A stretch of DNA of 64,000 bases from Nitrosopumilus cobalaminigenes (GTDB lineage: Archaea; Thermoproteota; Nitrososphaeria; Nitrososphaerales; Nitrosopumilaceae), in the NCBI RefSeq assembly GCF_013407145.1, contig NZ_CP026993.1:764590-828589 (forward strand), written 5' to 3'. Shown one piece after another: positions 44,590-53,471 of the stretch. The position numbers and the translations under genes are program-made. The stretch's first letter is position 1, and each line of letters starts with the position of its first letter. The notes under the pieces are model-generated. The model had not been told where the DNA came from and made no database searches. It saw only the letters and a list, made by a program, of their open reading frames with translations.

Positions 44590-45984
44590 ATGACAGCTGG
44601 AATAGACGACATTGCAATATACATTCCCAAATTGTATCTCGATGCAGCTGATTTTGCAGATAATAGAGGATTAGACCCAGTAAAATTACAAAAAGGTTTA
44701 GGAGTTTCACAGATGGCAATAGTTGATGCCAATCAAGACCCAGCATGTCTTGCAGCTAATGCATGTTTACGAATCATGCAAAAAAATAAACTTTCACCTG
44801 ATGATATAGGCAGATTATACGTTTCAACTGAATCTGCATTTGATGAATCAAAAGCAATGAACTCGTATGTCATTGGAATGTTAGAACAAGTTTACGGTCA
44901 AGGTGCATTTGAGCACTGTGGAGGTGTTGAAACAAAATTTGCATGTGTGAGTGGCTCATATGCTCTTTATGACAATGCAAATTGGATTAGAGCAGATGAA
45001 GCAGATGGCAAGGCAGCACTTGTAGTAGTTTCAGATATTGCAAAGTACGATATGGGTTCTAGTGGTGAAATGACACAAGGTGCAGGAGCAGTTGTAATGC
45101 TTCTAAATGATAATCCAAGATTACTAGCATTTGATCCTAAAGTAACTTCAACATCAATTAAAGATGAATATGATTTCTATAGACCGTTTGGAAAAGAAAC
45201 TCCAATTGTTCATGGTCAATATTCCAATTTACTTTACATGATTCAGGTAAGAAAAGCACTTGAAGCATACAAGAAAAAAGTTGTCTCATCAGGACTAATC
45301 AAAATGGAAGAAGGGGAAACAATTTTGGATCATATGGATTACATCAATATGCACTTACCATACAGCAACATGGGAAAGAAAGCCTTAGCATATCTAGTCA
45401 GACATGAATGGAGACAACTCCCAAGATGGAAGAAAATTTTGCAAGAGATTGGAATTGAAGAACCAATTCCAAAAGACCCACGAGGTACAATTGAGTCAGT
45501 GTTAGGAGATGAAGAGTTTATGGCAAAAGATCATGAATTCACAAAATTGTTCACCAAAACACAAGCATATCAAGAAGTATACGAATCAAAACTATCAAGC
45601 TCACTTATTGCATCAAGTATGATTGGTAATTTGTATACGGCATCACTTTACTTGGGATTCAGAAGTAGTTTAGAATTTGAATATCAAAAAGGAATTGATT
45701 TGGAAGGAAAGAGAGTAGGGTTTGGTTCCTATGGTAGTGGAAGTAGTGCAATGGTGTTTAGTGGAGTAGTACAATCAACCTACAAAGAAATGGTAAAAAA
45801 TATGAATTTGGAAGCAGAAATTGGAGATAGACGAAGACTGACTTGGGATGAATATGAGGAATTACACGAAAATAAACTAACTCCTGAAGAATCAATGATG
45901 CAATCAAAGAAAGAATTTGTCTTGGTACATGTAGATACTGAAAAGGAATCTAGAGGAGAAAGACGCTACATCTTTAACGAATAA
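44590..45984 (+). CDS. Hydroxymethylglutaryl-CoA synthase, long MvaS-like type
   Basis: Condenses acetoacetyl-CoA and acetyl-CoA to HMG-CoA, the entry to the mevalonate route for archaeal lipids. Catalytic Glu81 (STESAF), Cys119 (KFACVSG) and His255 (MHLPYSNMGKKA) are present, with GEMTQGAGAVVM between. At 464 residues and by these motifs it resembles the bacterial/eukaryotic MvaS type and not the ~350-residue archaeal type that partners with DUF35 proteins. Single gene, ATG 44590. Confidence 0.92.
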   Translation: MTAGIDDIAIYIPKLYLDAADFADNRGLDPVKLQKGLGVSQMAIVDANQDPACLAANACLRIMQKNKLSPDDIGRLYVSTESAFDESKAMNSYVIGMLEQVYGQGAFEHCGGVETKFACVSGSYALYDNANWIRADEADGKAALVVVSDIAKYDMGSSGEMTQGAGAVVMLLNDNPRLLAFDPKVTSTSIKDEYDFYRPFGKETPIVHGQYSNLLYMIQVRKALEAYKKKVVSSGLIKMEEGETILDHMDYINMHLPYSNMGKKALAYLVRHEWRQLPRWKKILQEIGIEEPIPKDPRGTIESVLGDEEFMAKDHEFTKLFTKTQAYQEVYESKLSSSLIASSMIGNLYTASLYLGFRSSLEFEYQKGIDLEGKRVGFGSYGSGSSAMVFSGVVQSTYKEMVKNMNLEAEIGDRRRLTWDEYEELHENKLTPEESMMQSKKEFVLVHVDTEKESRGERRYIFNE

Positions 45985-46000
45985 TACGAATTAATTAAAA

Positions 46001-46471
46001 TTATAATAAAGAATTTTTTGGAAATTTACTTTTAAATTCATTCACTTTTTCTAGAATTTTTTCCTGGGTATTTTTGGTAAGGCGAAATTGTTTATGTCGA
46101 ATTTTTATCACATGATTCTCTTTTAATGCGTTAAAAAAATCGCTTGCTGGAACTATTCCAAAATGTGAAAATTCGAATTGATCTATATCTTTTTCAATAG
46201 CAAATTCAAAAAACAAGATAAATAATTCATCATAAGGGTAGATATGCGCATAAACATTGCTAAATGATGATTTTTCAATTGCGTTAAAAACTTCAGTTTT
46301 TAATTCAGTAATTTCAATACTTGCAGAATCAATCGAGTACAAAGATAACGTTTCAGGATGAATCTTTATGCCTTCATGAAATTCCCAAGGAATTTTTTCC
46401 AAATCTTGTTCTTCAGGATGGATAATTGAATCATCTTCAGTTAATTCAATCAAATCTCCATAAATTGTCAT
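46001..46471 (-). CDS. Unknown protein
   Basis: A 156-residue acidic soluble protein with alternating strands and helices (YAHIYPYDELFILFFEFAIE) and a C-terminal basic region that might be a small winged helix (IRHKQFRLTKNTQEKILEKV). No family recognised. Confidence 0.6.
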   Translation of the reverse strand: MTIYGDLIELTEDDSIIHPEEQDLEKIPWEFHEGIKIHPETLSLYSIDSASIEITELKTEVFNAIEKSSFSNVYAHIYPYDELFILFFEFAIEKDIDQFEFSHFGIVPASDFFNALKENHVIKIRHKQFRLTKNTQEKILEKVNEFKSKFPKNSLL

Positions 46472-46547
46472 TAATTAGAAAAATGTAATGCGCTTTTTAA
46501 AATCATCTAACAAGGGTTAATTAAATGAAAATTCAGATTCAAACAAC

Positions 46548-47096
46548 ATGGATGAAGAGTCAAATCCAATCAAAGATTACTTGTTTGAGTATATTGAAAA
46601 TTCAAAAATTATTCCTAAACTGATATCTGAAAAGAAATTTGATATGATTATAGAAAACATAACAAAAAACTGCTATGACAAAATCCTAACAATGGGAGAA
46701 AAAGATGAATCAGTAGGAGTATTAGCTACAGGATTACTACATTATTTGCTCACAAATAGTCTAATTACAAGTCAAAGAAAAGTGGACTATAACGGGAATG
46801 AATTAGACATAGTAATCCCAGATATCAAAACACTTGAAAAAGATCATAAAAAGACTCTATTAATTTGCATAACAAAATCATCCGACATTGTGATTATTAA
46901 AGAAAAAATTGCACAGTTAGAAAAAATTCAACCAGAAAAAGAGAACATATGGTTAGTATTATCAGAAAATATTCAGACAAACAAAAAAACATTCGTATTA
47001 TCTAAAGATAATAATTCATTTTCAAGGATAATTTTTGAAATTGCACAGTTTAGCAATGTTGGTGGCGCAAACAAGTTTAAAATTTTAAGAATATAA
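46548..47096 (+). CDS. Unknown protein, possibly nuclease-fold
   Basis: A 182-residue soluble protein. Residues ~85-115 (KVDYNGNELDIVIPD, then KKTLLICITKS) recall the Asp...(D/E)xK strands of PD-(D/E)XK enzymes, but the second acidic residue is not conserved, so this is speculative. Convergent with bioD, with no gap between the stops. Confidence 0.5.
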   Translation: MDEESNPIKDYLFEYIENSKIIPKLISEKKFDMIIENITKNCYDKILTMGEKDESVGVLATGLLHYLLTNSLITSQRKVDYNGNELDIVIPDIKTLEKDHKKTLLICITKSSDIVIIKEKIAQLEKIQPEKENIWLVLSENIQTNKKTFVLSKDNNSFSRIIFEIAQFSNVGGANKFKILRI

Positions 47097-47783
47097 TCAT
47101 TTTAATAACAATTTTAAATTTATGTTCTTTTTGAAAATTCTATTCAAAGATTCATCACTCATGTCTTTGATGAACGGAATAGAGCCTAAAACAGGAACGC
47201 CAGTAAGATTTTGCAAATCTTTTGTCAGGTCTTTTACAGGATAGCCCTTGTCAAAATCATTGATAATAATTCCCTTAACAGGAATTTTATATTTTTCACA
47301 CATCTTTATTGTCATTATTGTGTGGTTCACTGTTCCCACTTTGCTCCTAGTTACAATCACTGTAGGAATTTTCATTTCTTTAATCAAATTTGTAATAAAA
47401 TAGTCTTTGAGTATCGGAGTCATAATTCCACCCATCCCCTCCACTAGAATCATCTCATGAAGTTTTGTTAATTTTTTAAAACTAGATAATACAATAGGAA
47501 TTCTTGGTTTTATTTTCAATTTCTTCCATGCAGTATATGGGGATGCAGGAATAGGAAAGAATTGTGGATTTACTAAATTTTCAGGATCACATGCATGTGC
47601 AGCACGAGATAAAATTTCAACATCTTCTGATTTGTAACCTTTTTTTTGAGCAGAACCTGCTGCAAAGGGTTTCATTACACCAATATCTACGCCCATTTTT
47701 CGAAGTACAACTGCAAGTCCTGCAGTGATGTATGTTTTTCCCACATCAGTATCAGTTCCTGCAATAAAGAGAGATTTCAACAA
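47097..47783 (-). CDS. bioD: Dethiobiotin synthetase
   Basis: Closes the ureido ring of dethiobiotin from diaminopelargonate, CO2 and ATP. P-loop GTDTDVGKTYITAG at residues ~8-21, VEGMGGIMTP switch region and conserved TRSKVGTVNHT are present; 228 residues. Starts at TTG 47783 (no ATG available). Divergent from bioA-bioB-bioF with ~70 bases between. Confidence 0.93.
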   Translation of the reverse strand: MLKSLFIAGTDTDVGKTYITAGLAVVLRKMGVDIGVMKPFAAGSAQKKGYKSEDVEILSRAAHACDPENLVNPQFFPIPASPYTAWKKLKIKPRIPIVLSSFKKLTKLHEMILVEGMGGIMTPILKDYFITNLIKEMKIPTVIVTRSKVGTVNHTIMTIKMCEKYKIPVKGIIINDFDKGYPVKDLTKDLQNLTGVPVLGSIPFIKDMSDESLNRIFKKNINLKLLLK

Positions 47784-47852
47784 AAATATTCAGACTAATT
47801 CATTGATTAACTCATCGGTTAATTATTAAGATCTTAAACCATACAAAATCCG

Positions 47853-49169
47853 TTGAAAAGTTCTGTTTGGCATCCAAACACCCAGATGAAAGAATGGGAT
47901 TCTTTTGATAATATTGTAAAAGCCAAAGGTGTATGGTTAGAAGATTCTAAAGGCAATAAGATAATGGATGCTGTTGCATCAATGTGGTGTAACGTATGGG
48001 GACATTCAAATCCACAACTAATCAAAGCAATTAATCAACAAAGCAAGAAACTGCAGCATTCCTCACAGTTTAATTTAACAACAGATCCAGTAGAAAAACT
48101 TGCAGACAGCCTTGTAAAAATATCACCTAGAATGCACAAGGTGTTTTATTCAGATAATGGTTCATCTGCAATGGAAATTGCAATCAAAATAGCACTACAG
48201 TATTGGAAAAATATGGGCAACAAAAAGAAAACTGAAATTGCCACGATTGAAAATGGGTACCACGGAGATACATTTGGGGCAATGTCTGTAGGATATGTAC
48301 CTGAATTTTTTGGCAAATTTAAAAAACAATTATTTTCAACAATTCAATTTCCAGTACCAAACAAATACAGAATGCCAAAGGGAATAACATTGGAAGACTA
48401 TCAAAACCAATGCTTAGATAAAATTGAAAAAAGATTTTCTAAAAAAGATAACATTGCAGCGTTTGTAATGGAAAGTGGTGCACAGGTTGCAGGAGGAGTC
48501 ATAATTTATCCCAAAGGATTTCAAAAGAAGATTAGTCAATTATGTAAAAAATATGATATATTGTTTGTTTTAGATGAAATTGCAACAGGTTTTGGTAGAC
48601 TGGGATCAATGACACAGTATGAAGAACAAAAAAGTATTCCAGATATTGTTGCCTATGGAAAAATGTTAACCGGGGGATATCTAACTATGGCTGCCACTCT
48701 AACAAATAAGAAAATTTATGATTCATTCTTGGGGGAATTTAATGATTGGAGACATCTATTCCATGGACATACATATACTGGAAATCCAATTGCAGCAGCT
48801 GTTGCAAATGAAAATATTCTAATGTATAAAAAAAATAATTTAATTAAAAAAATTCAAAAAACATCTAAAATATTTGAAAAATTCTATGATGAAATTTCAG
48901 AGATAGACATTGTTGGCGATATTAGACACAAAGGAATGCTTATGGGGATTGAGCTAGTCAAGGATAAATCAAAGAAAACTCCAATATCACCAAAAAAATC
49001 CATAAACAAAATTTTCTTTGAGGTAGGAAAAAAGAATGGAATCTATCTTCGAACTCTGGGAAACATAGTCATGCTTGTTCCACCTTTAGCAATATCAGAA
49101 TCAGAACTGGATTTACTCCTAAAAAGAACAATATCCACAATCAAATCTGCAAAATCAAGTGTGATTTGA
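47853..49169 (+). CDS. bioA: Adenosylmethionine-8-amino-7-oxononanoate aminotransferase
   Basis: PLP transaminase converting KAPA to DAPA. DAVASMWCNVWGH start region, YSDNGSSAMEIA, GYHGDTFGAMSVG, LDEIATGFGR and the PLP-Lys in YGKMLTGGYL are all in place; 438 residues. TTG 47853 start. An imperfect inverted repeat (ATTAAC-N6-GTTAAT, 47806-47823) lies in the bioD-bioA intergenic region. Confidence 0.93.
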   Translation: MKSSVWHPNTQMKEWDSFDNIVKAKGVWLEDSKGNKIMDAVASMWCNVWGHSNPQLIKAINQQSKKLQHSSQFNLTTDPVEKLADSLVKISPRMHKVFYSDNGSSAMEIAIKIALQYWKNMGNKKKTEIATIENGYHGDTFGAMSVGYVPEFFGKFKKQLFSTIQFPVPNKYRMPKGITLEDYQNQCLDKIEKRFSKKDNIAAFVMESGAQVAGGVIIYPKGFQKKISQLCKKYDILFVLDEIATGFGRLGSMTQYEEQKSIPDIVAYGKMLTGGYLTMAATLTNKKIYDSFLGEFNDWRHLFHGHTYTGNPIAAAVANENILMYKKNNLIKKIQKTSKIFEKFYDEISEIDIVGDIRHKGMLMGIELVKDKSKKTPISPKKSINKIFFEVGKKNGIYLRTLGNIVMLVPPLAISESELDLLLKRTISTIKSAKSSVI

Positions 49170-49171
49170 CT

Positions 49172-49200
49172 GTTAACCCCCCATATCAAATAGGGTTAAC
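49172..49200. promoter_or_regulatory. BirA-like operator upstream of bioB
   Basis: GTTAACC-N15-GGTTAAC, perfect 7-bp arms, resembles the GTTAACC...GGTTAAC biotin operator bound by BirA in Bacillus and others. It ends 11 bases before the bioB TATA box, where binding could block BRE/TFB access. Confidence 0.65.
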
Positions 49201-49210
49201 CTTTCCATTA

Positions 49211-49220
49211 TTTTTATAAA
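49211..49220 (+). promoter_or_regulatory. TATA box of bioB
   Basis: TTTTTATAAA lies 23-32 bases before ATG 49243 but only 8 bases before ATG 49228, so a leaderless transcript beginning at or near 49243 is implied. Confidence 0.6.
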
Positions 49221-49242
49221 TGGAATAATGGTGAACAAAATA

Positions 49243-50220
49243 ATGAATACTCTAGAATTTATCAAAGAGTGTCAAGAGAAGGTATTTTCAGGAAATCATA
49301 TATCAGTAGATGATGCAAAAAAATTACTAGACGTTCCTGAAGAATATCTAAAAGATTTAGCAAGATGTGCAAATGAAATTACCCGAGATTTCAATGGTGA
49401 CAAAGTAGATGTTGAACAATTAAACAATATTAAAAAAAATGCATGTAGTGAAGACTGTACATTTTGTGGACAATCTGCATTTTTTGATACAGGAATAGAA
49501 TCTTATCAATTGCCAGAGCCAGAAGATGTCGTTATCAAAGCACAAAAAGCAAAAGAAGAAGGTGCAGAATCATACTGCCTTGTTGCCGCATGGAGAGAGC
49601 CATCAACAAAAGATTTTCAAAAAGTGTGTAAAATTATTACTGAAATTAATGAAAAAGTAGGAATCAGTGTAGAATGTAGTTTAGGTTTTCTCACAATAGA
49701 ACAAGCAAAAAAACTAAAAGAACTTAAAGTAAAAAGATATAATCATAATTTAGAAACTGCAAAATCAAAATTCTCAGAAATATGTACAACTCACACATAT
49801 GAAGACCGTTTGAAAACTCTTGGAATTGCAAGAGATGCTGGACTGGAATTATGCACAGGTGGAATCATAGGTCTTGGAGAAACAAGAGAGCAGAGATTAG
49901 AGTTGACATTAGAATTAGCTAGACTTTATCCAGAAGAAGTAACAATTAACATTCTAGTACCAGTTCCAGGAACACCATTAGAATTACAAACAGATTTACC
50001 AAATTCTGAAATTGTTAGAATGTTTTCTGTGATCAGATTCCTGTTACCTGAATCAGTTATCAAAATTTCAGGAGGTCGTGAAACTAATCTAGATGATTCT
50101 GGTGAAGAGTTGCTTCAAAGTGGGGCAAATGGAATTATCACAGCAGGGTATCTCACAATGGGTGGGAATGAGGCTGAAAAAGACCGTAAACTAATAGAGA
50201 AAATTGGCCTTAAAGCATAA
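49243..50220 (+). CDS. bioB: Biotin synthase
   Basis: Radical-SAM enzyme inserting sulfur into dethiobiotin. The SAM cluster motif CSEDCTFC uses Cys68, Cys72 and Cys75; YNHNLETAK, TGGIIGLGETREQR and NILVPVPGTPL are conserved. I choose ATG 49243 because the TATA box at 49211-49220 is too close to the ATG at 49228. Biotin is needed for the acetyl/propionyl-CoA carboxylase of the archaeal carbon-fixation cycle. Confidence 0.93.
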   Translation: MNTLEFIKECQEKVFSGNHISVDDAKKLLDVPEEYLKDLARCANEITRDFNGDKVDVEQLNNIKKNACSEDCTFCGQSAFFDTGIESYQLPEPEDVVIKAQKAKEEGAESYCLVAAWREPSTKDFQKVCKIITEINEKVGISVECSLGFLTIEQAKKLKELKVKRYNHNLETAKSKFSEICTTHTYEDRLKTLGIARDAGLELCTGGIIGLGETREQRLELTLELARLYPEEVTINILVPVPGTPLELQTDLPNSEIVRMFSVIRFLLPESVIKISGGRETNLDDSGEELLQSGANGIITAGYLTMGGNEAEKDRKLIEKIGLKA

Positions 50221-51337
50221 ACTAAATTTTGTAGATAAAGAATTAGAAATTTTAAAGAAAAACAACCTCTATAGAAAATTACGATATGGTACTAGTCAAG
50301 GCTCTGTAATTACAATAAATAATAAAAAATTGATCAATTTGTGCTCCAATGATTATTTAGGAATACCAACGACAAAAATCCAAATCAAACAATTGCAATC
50401 AAGTTCAAGATTAGTCTCAGGTAATGATGAGTCTTATTGGAAATTAGAAGAAGCACTTGCAAAACACAAATCGCATCAAAGTGGTTTAATTTATCCAACT
50501 GGATATATGGCAAACTTGGGAGCAATTTCAGCAATTGCAAAAAAAGGGGATCTGATTCTTAGTGACGAACTAAACCATGCAAGTATTATCGAAGCTTGTA
50601 AATTGACAGATGCAAAAATTTCCATCTACAATCACAACGACATGGATGATTTGAATAAAAAATTAAAACAAAAAGGAAAAAACAAGTTTGTAATTACTGA
50701 AGGTGTTTTTAGTATGGATGGCGATATTTCAGCATTAAAACAAATTACAGAAATAGCAGAAAAAACAAAAGCAATAACAATTGTTGATGATGCACATGGA
50801 GATTTTGTTTTAGGGAAAGATGGGAAAGGAACTCCAAATCATTTCAATGTTTCTAAAAAAATAGATTTGTACATAAGCAGTCTAAGTAAAGGGCTAGGAT
50901 CATTTGGAGGGTATCTTACATCACATAACAACATTGTCGATTTGTGTATAAACAAATCAAAATCGTTTATCTATACTTCGGCATTGCCATCCTTTTTGGT
51001 AGAATACTCTTACAAAAGATTCCAATCAAATAGAGAAAGACAAAAGAAAAAGCTGGAAAAAAATACCAAGCATCTAGTGAAAGGACTAAAACAACTAGGA
51101 TATGAAATAAAATCTCCAACTCAAATTATTCCAATAATAATAGGAGATGAAAAGAAAGCATTAGAATTTGGGAAATATTTGTACGATAATGGAGTATTTG
51201 CACAACCAATCAGATATCCAACTGTGCCCAAAAATCAAGCAAGATTAAGAATTTCAGTTACTGCGTGGCTTTCAGGAACAGATATTGAAAAAGCATTAGG
51301 CATTTTTGAAAAAGCACATAAAAAATTCTACGATTAG
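50204..51337 (+). CDS. bioF: 8-amino-7-oxononanoate synthase
   Basis: PLP enzyme joining pimeloyl-thioester and alanine to KAPA. LCSNDYLGIPT, DELNHASIIEACKL, VDDAHGDFVLG and PLP-Lys in SSLSKGLGSFGG are present; 377 residues. Begins at TTG 50204 inside the end of bioB (overlap 17 bases), so translation is coupled. No bioC, bioH or bioW is present in the window; the source of pimelate is unclear. Confidence 0.93.
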   Translation: MALKHKLNFVDKELEILKKNNLYRKLRYGTSQGSVITINNKKLINLCSNDYLGIPTTKIQIKQLQSSSRLVSGNDESYWKLEEALAKHKSHQSGLIYPTGYMANLGAISAIAKKGDLILSDELNHASIIEACKLTDAKISIYNHNDMDDLNKKLKQKGKNKFVITEGVFSMDGDISALKQITEIAEKTKAITIVDDAHGDFVLGKDGKGTPNHFNVSKKIDLYISSLSKGLGSFGGYLTSHNNIVDLCINKSKSFIYTSALPSFLVEYSYKRFQSNRERQKKKLEKNTKHLVKGLKQLGYEIKSPTQIIPIIIGDEKKALEFGKYLYDNGVFAQPIRYPTVPKNQARLRISVTAWLSGTDIEKALGIFEKAHKKFYD

Positions 51338-51438
51338 CGTAGTCCATCAAAGCCACCAATTGCAGGTGAGCCTATAATTACTGCAACGGTAACGACAATT
51401 CCCAAAGCAATTCCTACAATGATGAATCGTTTATTCAT
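51334..51438 (-). CDS. Single-helix micro membrane protein
   Basis: A 34-residue frame: MNKRF, one hydrophobic helix (IIVGIALGIVVTVAVIIG), and a short Gly-rich tail. Convergent with bioF, whose stop it overlaps by four bases; divergent from ccdA. Confidence 0.5.
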   Translation of the reverse strand: MNKRFIIVGIALGIVVTVAVIIGSPAIGGFDGLR

Positions 51439-51535
51439 ATCAAAATTATTAATTGCCCAGTTAAAAAGGGATTGAAAATTAGATTTGGGCAAGATATGGA
51501 AGAACGCTTTAAAGGAAAAATTACAAAATGCAACT

Positions 51536-52267
51536 ATGGCAGACCCTACAATCCTTGTTGCACTAGTGGCAGGTCTTAGCTCATTTATTGCTCCATGTAT
51601 TCTACCTATGATTCCAGCTTTTCTTGCATACATTTCAGGAACCACTGTAACTGAATTGGGTTCCAAAAATGGAACAGTTCTATCAATTAAAAGAATCAAT
51701 ATTATACTAAACACAATATTTTTTGTTTTAGGATTTTCCGTAGTATTTTCTACATTAGGGGTTTTGATCAACAGTGTTTTGTCAAGTACTGCTAATGAAT
51801 TTACTGAAAGTCTCAATATGGTAGCAGGGATCATTATTGTTGGATTTGGAATCTTTTTGCTACTATCTACAAAAATTCGTTCATTAAATGTAGAGAAAAA
51901 ATTCTTTCCTCAAAATTCAAAGTCCAGCTATCCAATGTCATTTGTATTTGGTTTAGCATTTGCAGTAGGATGGACACCATGTGTAGGGCCAATACTTGGA
52001 ACAATTCTCACGCTAGCTGCAACGACACCATCTATTTCATTTACTTTGTTACTTGCATATTCATTGGGTTTGGGAATTCCATTTATTTTGATGGGAATCT
52101 TTTTTTCAAGGGCAACAAAATTAATTCGCTCAATGTCAAAACATCTAAAATATTACAACATCATCTTGGGAGCATTCATCATAATCTTAGGAGTTTTAGT
52201 ATTTACAAATCAACTTGCTTATATTGCAAACTTTCCACTTCTTAATGAGCTGGTACTTTTAGGGTGA
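51536..52267 (+). CDS. ccdA: CcdA/DsbD-like thiol electron transporter
   Basis: A 243-residue, six-helix membrane protein moving electrons across the membrane to exported thioredoxin-like proteins. The two redox Cys sit in the family positions: SFIAPCILP (Cys21, helix 1) and GWTPCVGP (Cys149, helix 4). ATG 51536 gives the normal start; TTG 51485 would add 17 polar residues. Five bases upstream of a TlpA-like gene, forming a natural redox pair. Confidence 0.9.
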   Translation: MADPTILVALVAGLSSFIAPCILPMIPAFLAYISGTTVTELGSKNGTVLSIKRINIILNTIFFVLGFSVVFSTLGVLINSVLSSTANEFTESLNMVAGIIIVGFGIFLLLSTKIRSLNVEKKFFPQNSKSSYPMSFVFGLAFAVGWTPCVGPILGTILTLAATTPSISFTLLLAYSLGLGIPFILMGIFFSRATKLIRSMSKHLKYYNIILGAFIIILGVLVFTNQLAYIANFPLLNELVLLG

Positions 52268-52271
52268 TTAA

Positions 52272-53381
52272 ATGAATTCAGAAATTAAAACAGGATTAAT
52301 TTTAGGAGTCATAATTGCTGCAGGTTTAGGCATATTAGGCATGATTTTCACTACATTAGACCAAGATGTACAATCAACTACCACATTTACTGAAATGAAT
52401 TCACTTTCACCAATTGATAAATCAGGATTTAAAAAAGCTCCTAAACTTGTCGGGATTGCAAATTATCTAAACACCACACCTGAAGAATTAGCCAAAGAGA
52501 TAGAAGGTAAAGTTGTACTGTATGACATTTGGACATATAGTTGCATCAATTGTATTCGAACATTACCATACATTACTGCATGGGATGACAAATATTCTGA
52601 TCAAGGATTATTGATTGTCGGAGTTCATTCTCCAGAATTTGAATTTGAAAAAGATCCTGAAAATGTAAAGATGTCAATAGACAAACATGGAATAGACTAT
52701 CCAGTTGTGATGGATAATGACATGGAGACTTGGAAAGCTTTTGAAAATAGATACTGGCCAAGGAAATACATTGCTGATCATGAAGGATTTCTAAGATATG
52801 ATCACATTGGTGAAGGAGGATATCAAGAAACTGAAAAAGTTATTCAAAAATTATTAGAAGAGAGAGCTACATCATTAGGTTTGCAAATGTCATCCACATC
52901 ATCACTTGTAGAAATTGAAGAATTCCAACATTCGTTATTTAGAACACCAGAATTATACTTTGGTTACAAATTTGCTCAAAATAGAAATCAATTAGGAAGC
53001 GATGAAGGGTTCCAACCAGGAAAAACTATTTCATATCTAGAGCCAGAAAAAGTGGATTTACATAAATTCTATCCAATTGGAACCTGGAAAAATTATGATG
53101 ACAGTATGGAATTGATCTCAGAGACAGGAACAATCAAACTCCTTTACAATGCAAAGGAAGTAAATATTGTAACTGAAAATTCTGCAGAGTTAGAAATATT
53201 CATCGATGATGAACCGCTATCTGAGGAATATTCAGGAAAGGACATCAAAGATGGACAAGTTCTAAAAGTTTCAGAAGCAGGACTGTATAATATCATCAGT
53301 AGTGACACTAGTTCTTCCCATATTCTGGAAATCAAGGTAAAGGGCAAGGGTTTCCAAATTTTTACATTTACCTTTGGTTAG
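52272..53381 (+). CDS. Membrane-anchored TlpA/DipZ-like thioredoxin
   Basis: A 369-residue protein: N-terminal anchor helix (residues ~9-28), thioredoxin domain at ~75-200 with CINC (residues 91-94) in WTYSCINCIRTLPY, and a C-terminal beta domain (~270-369; EIFIDDEPLSEEY) as in the DipZ C-terminus. CcdA plus this domain together equal a split DipZ. Receives electrons from CcdA and reduces exported disulfides, e.g. for cytochrome or cuproprotein assembly (inference). Confidence 0.87.
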   Translation: MNSEIKTGLILGVIIAAGLGILGMIFTTLDQDVQSTTTFTEMNSLSPIDKSGFKKAPKLVGIANYLNTTPEELAKEIEGKVVLYDIWTYSCINCIRTLPYITAWDDKYSDQGLLIVGVHSPEFEFEKDPENVKMSIDKHGIDYPVVMDNDMETWKAFENRYWPRKYIADHEGFLRYDHIGEGGYQETEKVIQKLLEERATSLGLQMSSTSSLVEIEEFQHSLFRTPELYFGYKFAQNRNQLGSDEGFQPGKTISYLEPEKVDLHKFYPIGTWKNYDDSMELISETGTIKLLYNAKEVNIVTENSAELEIFIDDEPLSEEYSGKDIKDGQVLKVSEAGLYNIISSDTSSSHILEIKVKGKGFQIFTFTFG

Positions 53382-53433
53382 TGTACCTACTGTATGTGTA
53401 ACTCCAGTGACACTACCTGGGGTGACAAATCTG

Positions 53434-53441
53434 TTTAAAAC
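53434..53441 (+). promoter_or_regulatory. TATA box of the CdvB-like gene
   Basis: TTTAAAAC is 31-38 bases upstream of ATG 53472, in an otherwise gene-free 90-base gap that also holds two GGTGAC/AGTGAC-like motifs. Confidence 0.45.
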
Positions 53442-53471
53442 AAAAAATTCAAGGTTATTCAGGATAAAGGC

